DNA of 64,000 bases, taken from contig CM033120.1 in NCBI GenBank assembly GCA_019321725.1, forward strand, positions 2,826,275-2,890,274, written 5' to 3'. Of the stretch, positions 61,451-64,000 are shown piece after piece. The notes under the pieces were generated by a model. The model was not told where the DNA came from and made no database searches. It worked only from the letters and a program-made list of their open reading frames with translations. The position numbers were made by a program, and so were the translations under genes. Source of the DNA: Paulownia fortunei (taxonomy: Eukaryota > Streptophyta > Magnoliopsida > Lamiales > Paulowniaceae). Each line of letters opens with the position of its first letter. The stretch's first letter is position 1.

Positions 61451-62479
61451 CCTAAATGTCGTATCCAAAAGAAGTTAGCAATCTGGTATAGAGACCACAT
61501 CTTTAGGTTAGCGTAAAATGCAATGAGATATTTTTCTATTATTAAAAAAATGGCATTTAGGAATACAAGAGAAACTATTTTTATCTTGCTAAGCAATTAA
61601 AATAATTTAATAATGTTGGCATATTATACCATAGAACCTCTAATGCTATCAATAAATAATCAATAGTTTAGGTATCACAACTATATGAGATTGACACTTG
61701 ATGTGGTACAAAGTGAGCAAGCGTCCACCAAAAAGGTATTGTCCACTTTGGCTAGAGTTTCACGTTTTTATCCTGGAAAATAATCTCTTGTGGGGATAGG
61801 GGCTAGCCCCTTGCTTATAAGCTATAGGTCATTTGCGTCTTCATTTGATGTGGGATGAATCCCTTTCCAACATAAATCTCCCAACAAGTGGGTGGACTAT
61901 ATGTGTGGGGTGCCGAAGCGAGATTCCCACAGACGAGCAAATCAAAAGTTTAATCTAGGAGAGCACACTAACTCAAGCTTCTAGGAGATACATGAGAGAG
62001 AGACTTAATATAGAGCTAGAGAGAGGGAAAAAAATAACACATACTAATAGGTATAATTTTCGACCCTTGTATGTGTATGTATTTATATATACGCACTGCC
62101 GACCACCTCTCCTACCCTAAGTAGGTGTATGGTCTTGCATTATTGTTTCCTTCTTGCTCGGTATTTTATTGTTAGGATATACTTTTGATGATAAATATAT
62201 TACAATAGATTAGGCCCCTCAAAACTCCTGAATTTCTCTGCTTTGTTAGGACTTAATGCAAGGCCATTTTTAGAGCAATATATATTAGTCTTTTCCAACA
62301 TAAAAAGAAGTATTGAAGTTTGAATTGATGATCAGACCAGTAATGAACACTTCAAGATGAAGACAGCAGAGTCCAAGACCAAAATAAAAGATTTAGCACG
62401 ACTAAAATCTTCCACCAAGTGAGGGTAGAAATAGTTAGTGAGAAATGAAAGTCACTAGAAGATCGGATTAGTCATAGAA
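61451..62479. other. Spacer, possible solo LTR or other repeat
   Basis: Mixed-composition sequence at 61690-62170 (for example 'GATGTGGGATGAATCCCTTT', 'CCAACATAAATCTCCCAACA') looks like repeat DNA, but I could not find paired ends. No gene is seen. Confidence 0.4.
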
Positions 62480-63965
62480 GAAGTTGAGCTAAATAGGCAA
62501 GTGAGAAGATTTCAAGTAAATAGTGGAGTCCAAGATCAGAGCAATGGACTTAGTGGGGCTAAGGTCTTTAGTGAAGTTAGGACTGGTGTGGTCTACAAGA
62601 AGCTAAATCATAACTATCACCTAATTAGCTACAAACGTCCAAGAAAATGGATAAATCATTTGAGAAATTTGATTTACTGGGGTATTTCTAAAGTTTTCAC
62701 AATTACGATGGATAATGCTAGCTCTAATGATAGAGAAATTAATCATTTGAAATAAAAATGCAAATGGAAAGATGTCATCTTGAATAATGATTACATGCAT
62801 ATAAGATGTTCTGCCCTTATAGTTAATTTGATTGTCGATGAGGGGCTAGACGAGTAAAATAAGGTCAAAATATAGGTTAGGAATGTTGTTAAGTATGTAA
62901 GGTCTTCTCTAAGTAGACTAAAAGCATTCTAGAAATTTATATAGAAAATAAAAAATAATTCTAAGAGTCTCATTTGTTTAGAAGTAGAACACGATGGAAT
63001 TCAACTTATATGATGCTTGAGGCTGCTAAAAAGTTTGAAAAAGCTTTGAGAGGTTAGGGGATGAAGACCAAAATACACGAATTAATTTGATTGTTATGAA
63101 TTAAATCAAGATGAGGAATGTGAGGAAAAAAGAGAAAAGTGAAAGGGAATAAGATAATTGGACCTCCAATGGATATGATGGGATTAATGCTAGTGACTTT
63201 GTCAAGTTCTTGAAAAGTTTCTACCATGTGACTTTAAAATTCTCTGGTTCATCATATATCACTTCAAATGCCTTTTTTCATGAACTTGCAATTGTGCATG
63301 TTGGTTTGCCTATTATGATTAGTAAGAGAGATTATGATATGGTTTCTTTTGCTATTCACGTGAAAGAGAAGTTCAACAAATATTGAAAAAATATTGATAA
63401 TATCAATTGGTTGTTGTTGGTTGCTATTCCTATTCTTTTGGACCTGAGATAAAATTTAAAGAATGTTATTTTTGTCTTTGTAACAATAAATGAAGGTGAT
63501 GCTTCTTGAAAAGAATGATCAATAAAATAAAATTTTTGTTCGATTTGTTGTATAAGCATTATACAGATTCTAATTTTCAACAATAGGTAGAAATGAACAA
63601 GCAATGCAAGGCTATAATTACCGGTAGATGGAGAAGATGATCCAAGTGAATTGATAGAATCTCAATTTGCTAGGCATTTAGAAGAACAGTGTGTTGAGAG
63701 AAAATCTGAAGTAACAAGGTACTTACTTGATGGTTGTGAAAAAATCAACAAAAGAATTTTGATGTAATACTCTAAAATACTATATTCTTTCCAAAATTAA
63801 AATAGATGTGTTAGCTATTCCAATGTCTACTATTGCTATACTTTCAGCATAAGTGATCATGTGATTGATCCGTCTAGAAACTCCTTATCTCTATAAAAGG
63901 TAGCCCTCATATGCTCTCAAGATTAATTTCATGTTATATTTTTTCCAATTGATCTTCGCGCATCA
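62480..63965 (+). pseudogene. Decayed hAT (Ac/RICESLEEPER-type) transposase
   Basis: hAT transposases cut and paste DNA with an RNase-H-like core and a C-terminal dimerisation region. Pieces in the right order but several frames: WGISKVFTITMDNASSNDRE near 62680, YMHIRCSALIVNLIVDEGL near 62795, SLICLEVEHDGIQL near 62965, FVKFLKSFYHVTLKFSGSSY near 63200, RKSEVTRYLLDGCE near 63695, IDVLAIPMSTIA near 63805, and IDPSRNSL then VALICSQD in the dimerisation region near 63865-63925. At least eight stops or frameshifts interrupt it. The N-terminal BED zinc finger is not seen. The copy may continue past the window edge. Confidence 0.85.
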
Positions 63966-64000
63966 ATGAAGGATGTTGAACAATTTGAGAAGGTAGAAAA

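Overview
The window is nuclear DNA of a eudicot plant. It is very AT-rich between genes, its genes carry GT-AG introns, and it holds Copia, other LTR and hAT transposons. The five intact genes all belong to plant or pan-eukaryotic families (ELMO, EPF-like peptide, NDR1/HIN1-like, HD-ZIP IV, and a small basic protein I cannot name). A lamiid such as a sesame relative would fit, but this is only an impression and nothing here identifies the species. There is no CRISPR array, operon or prokaryotic feature, and I found no tRNA or rRNA gene. | Layout. 1-10.9 kb: repeats only. These are a 1.4 kb foldback element (300-1699), then a decayed LTR-retrotransposon cluster (3094-7600) that encloses a broken, apparently intronless copy of a LONELY GUY (LOG) cytokinin-activating enzyme gene, then a MITE-like element. 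10.9-18.2 kb: a ten-coding-exon minus-strand ELMO-domain gene. 18.2-24 kb: AT-rich spacer and a MITE. 23,989-31,092: a young Copia element with perfect AAAAG target-site duplications, two nonsense codons and strongly unequal LTRs. 31.8-32.7 kb: a two-exon minus-strand EPF-like secreted peptide gene. 33-42.7 kb: spacer filled with MITEs, long inverted repeats and (TA)n. 42.8-44.7 kb: two intronless plus-strand genes. 45.4-52.5 kb: an old non-coding LTR element whose 5' LTR is interrupted by a diverged LTR of the same Copia family. 54.2-60.5 kb: a minus-strand HD-ZIP class IV homeobox gene with eleven coding exons and a 5'UTR exon; a four-copy ~157 bp tandem array lies just upstream. 61.7-64 kb: spacer and a badly broken hAT transposase copy running to the window edge. 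| Working together. The genes are independent transcription units. Two touch epidermal and organ patterning: the EPF-like peptide (its family are ligands of ERECTA receptors) and the HD-ZIP IV factor (its family specifies the protoderm). They lie about 22 kb apart, and I see no evidence that this is more than coincidence. Exon coordinates were derived by hand from splice consensus, reading-frame continuity and family conservation; codon phase closes exactly across every junction in the three spliced genes. No alignment or database search was run.
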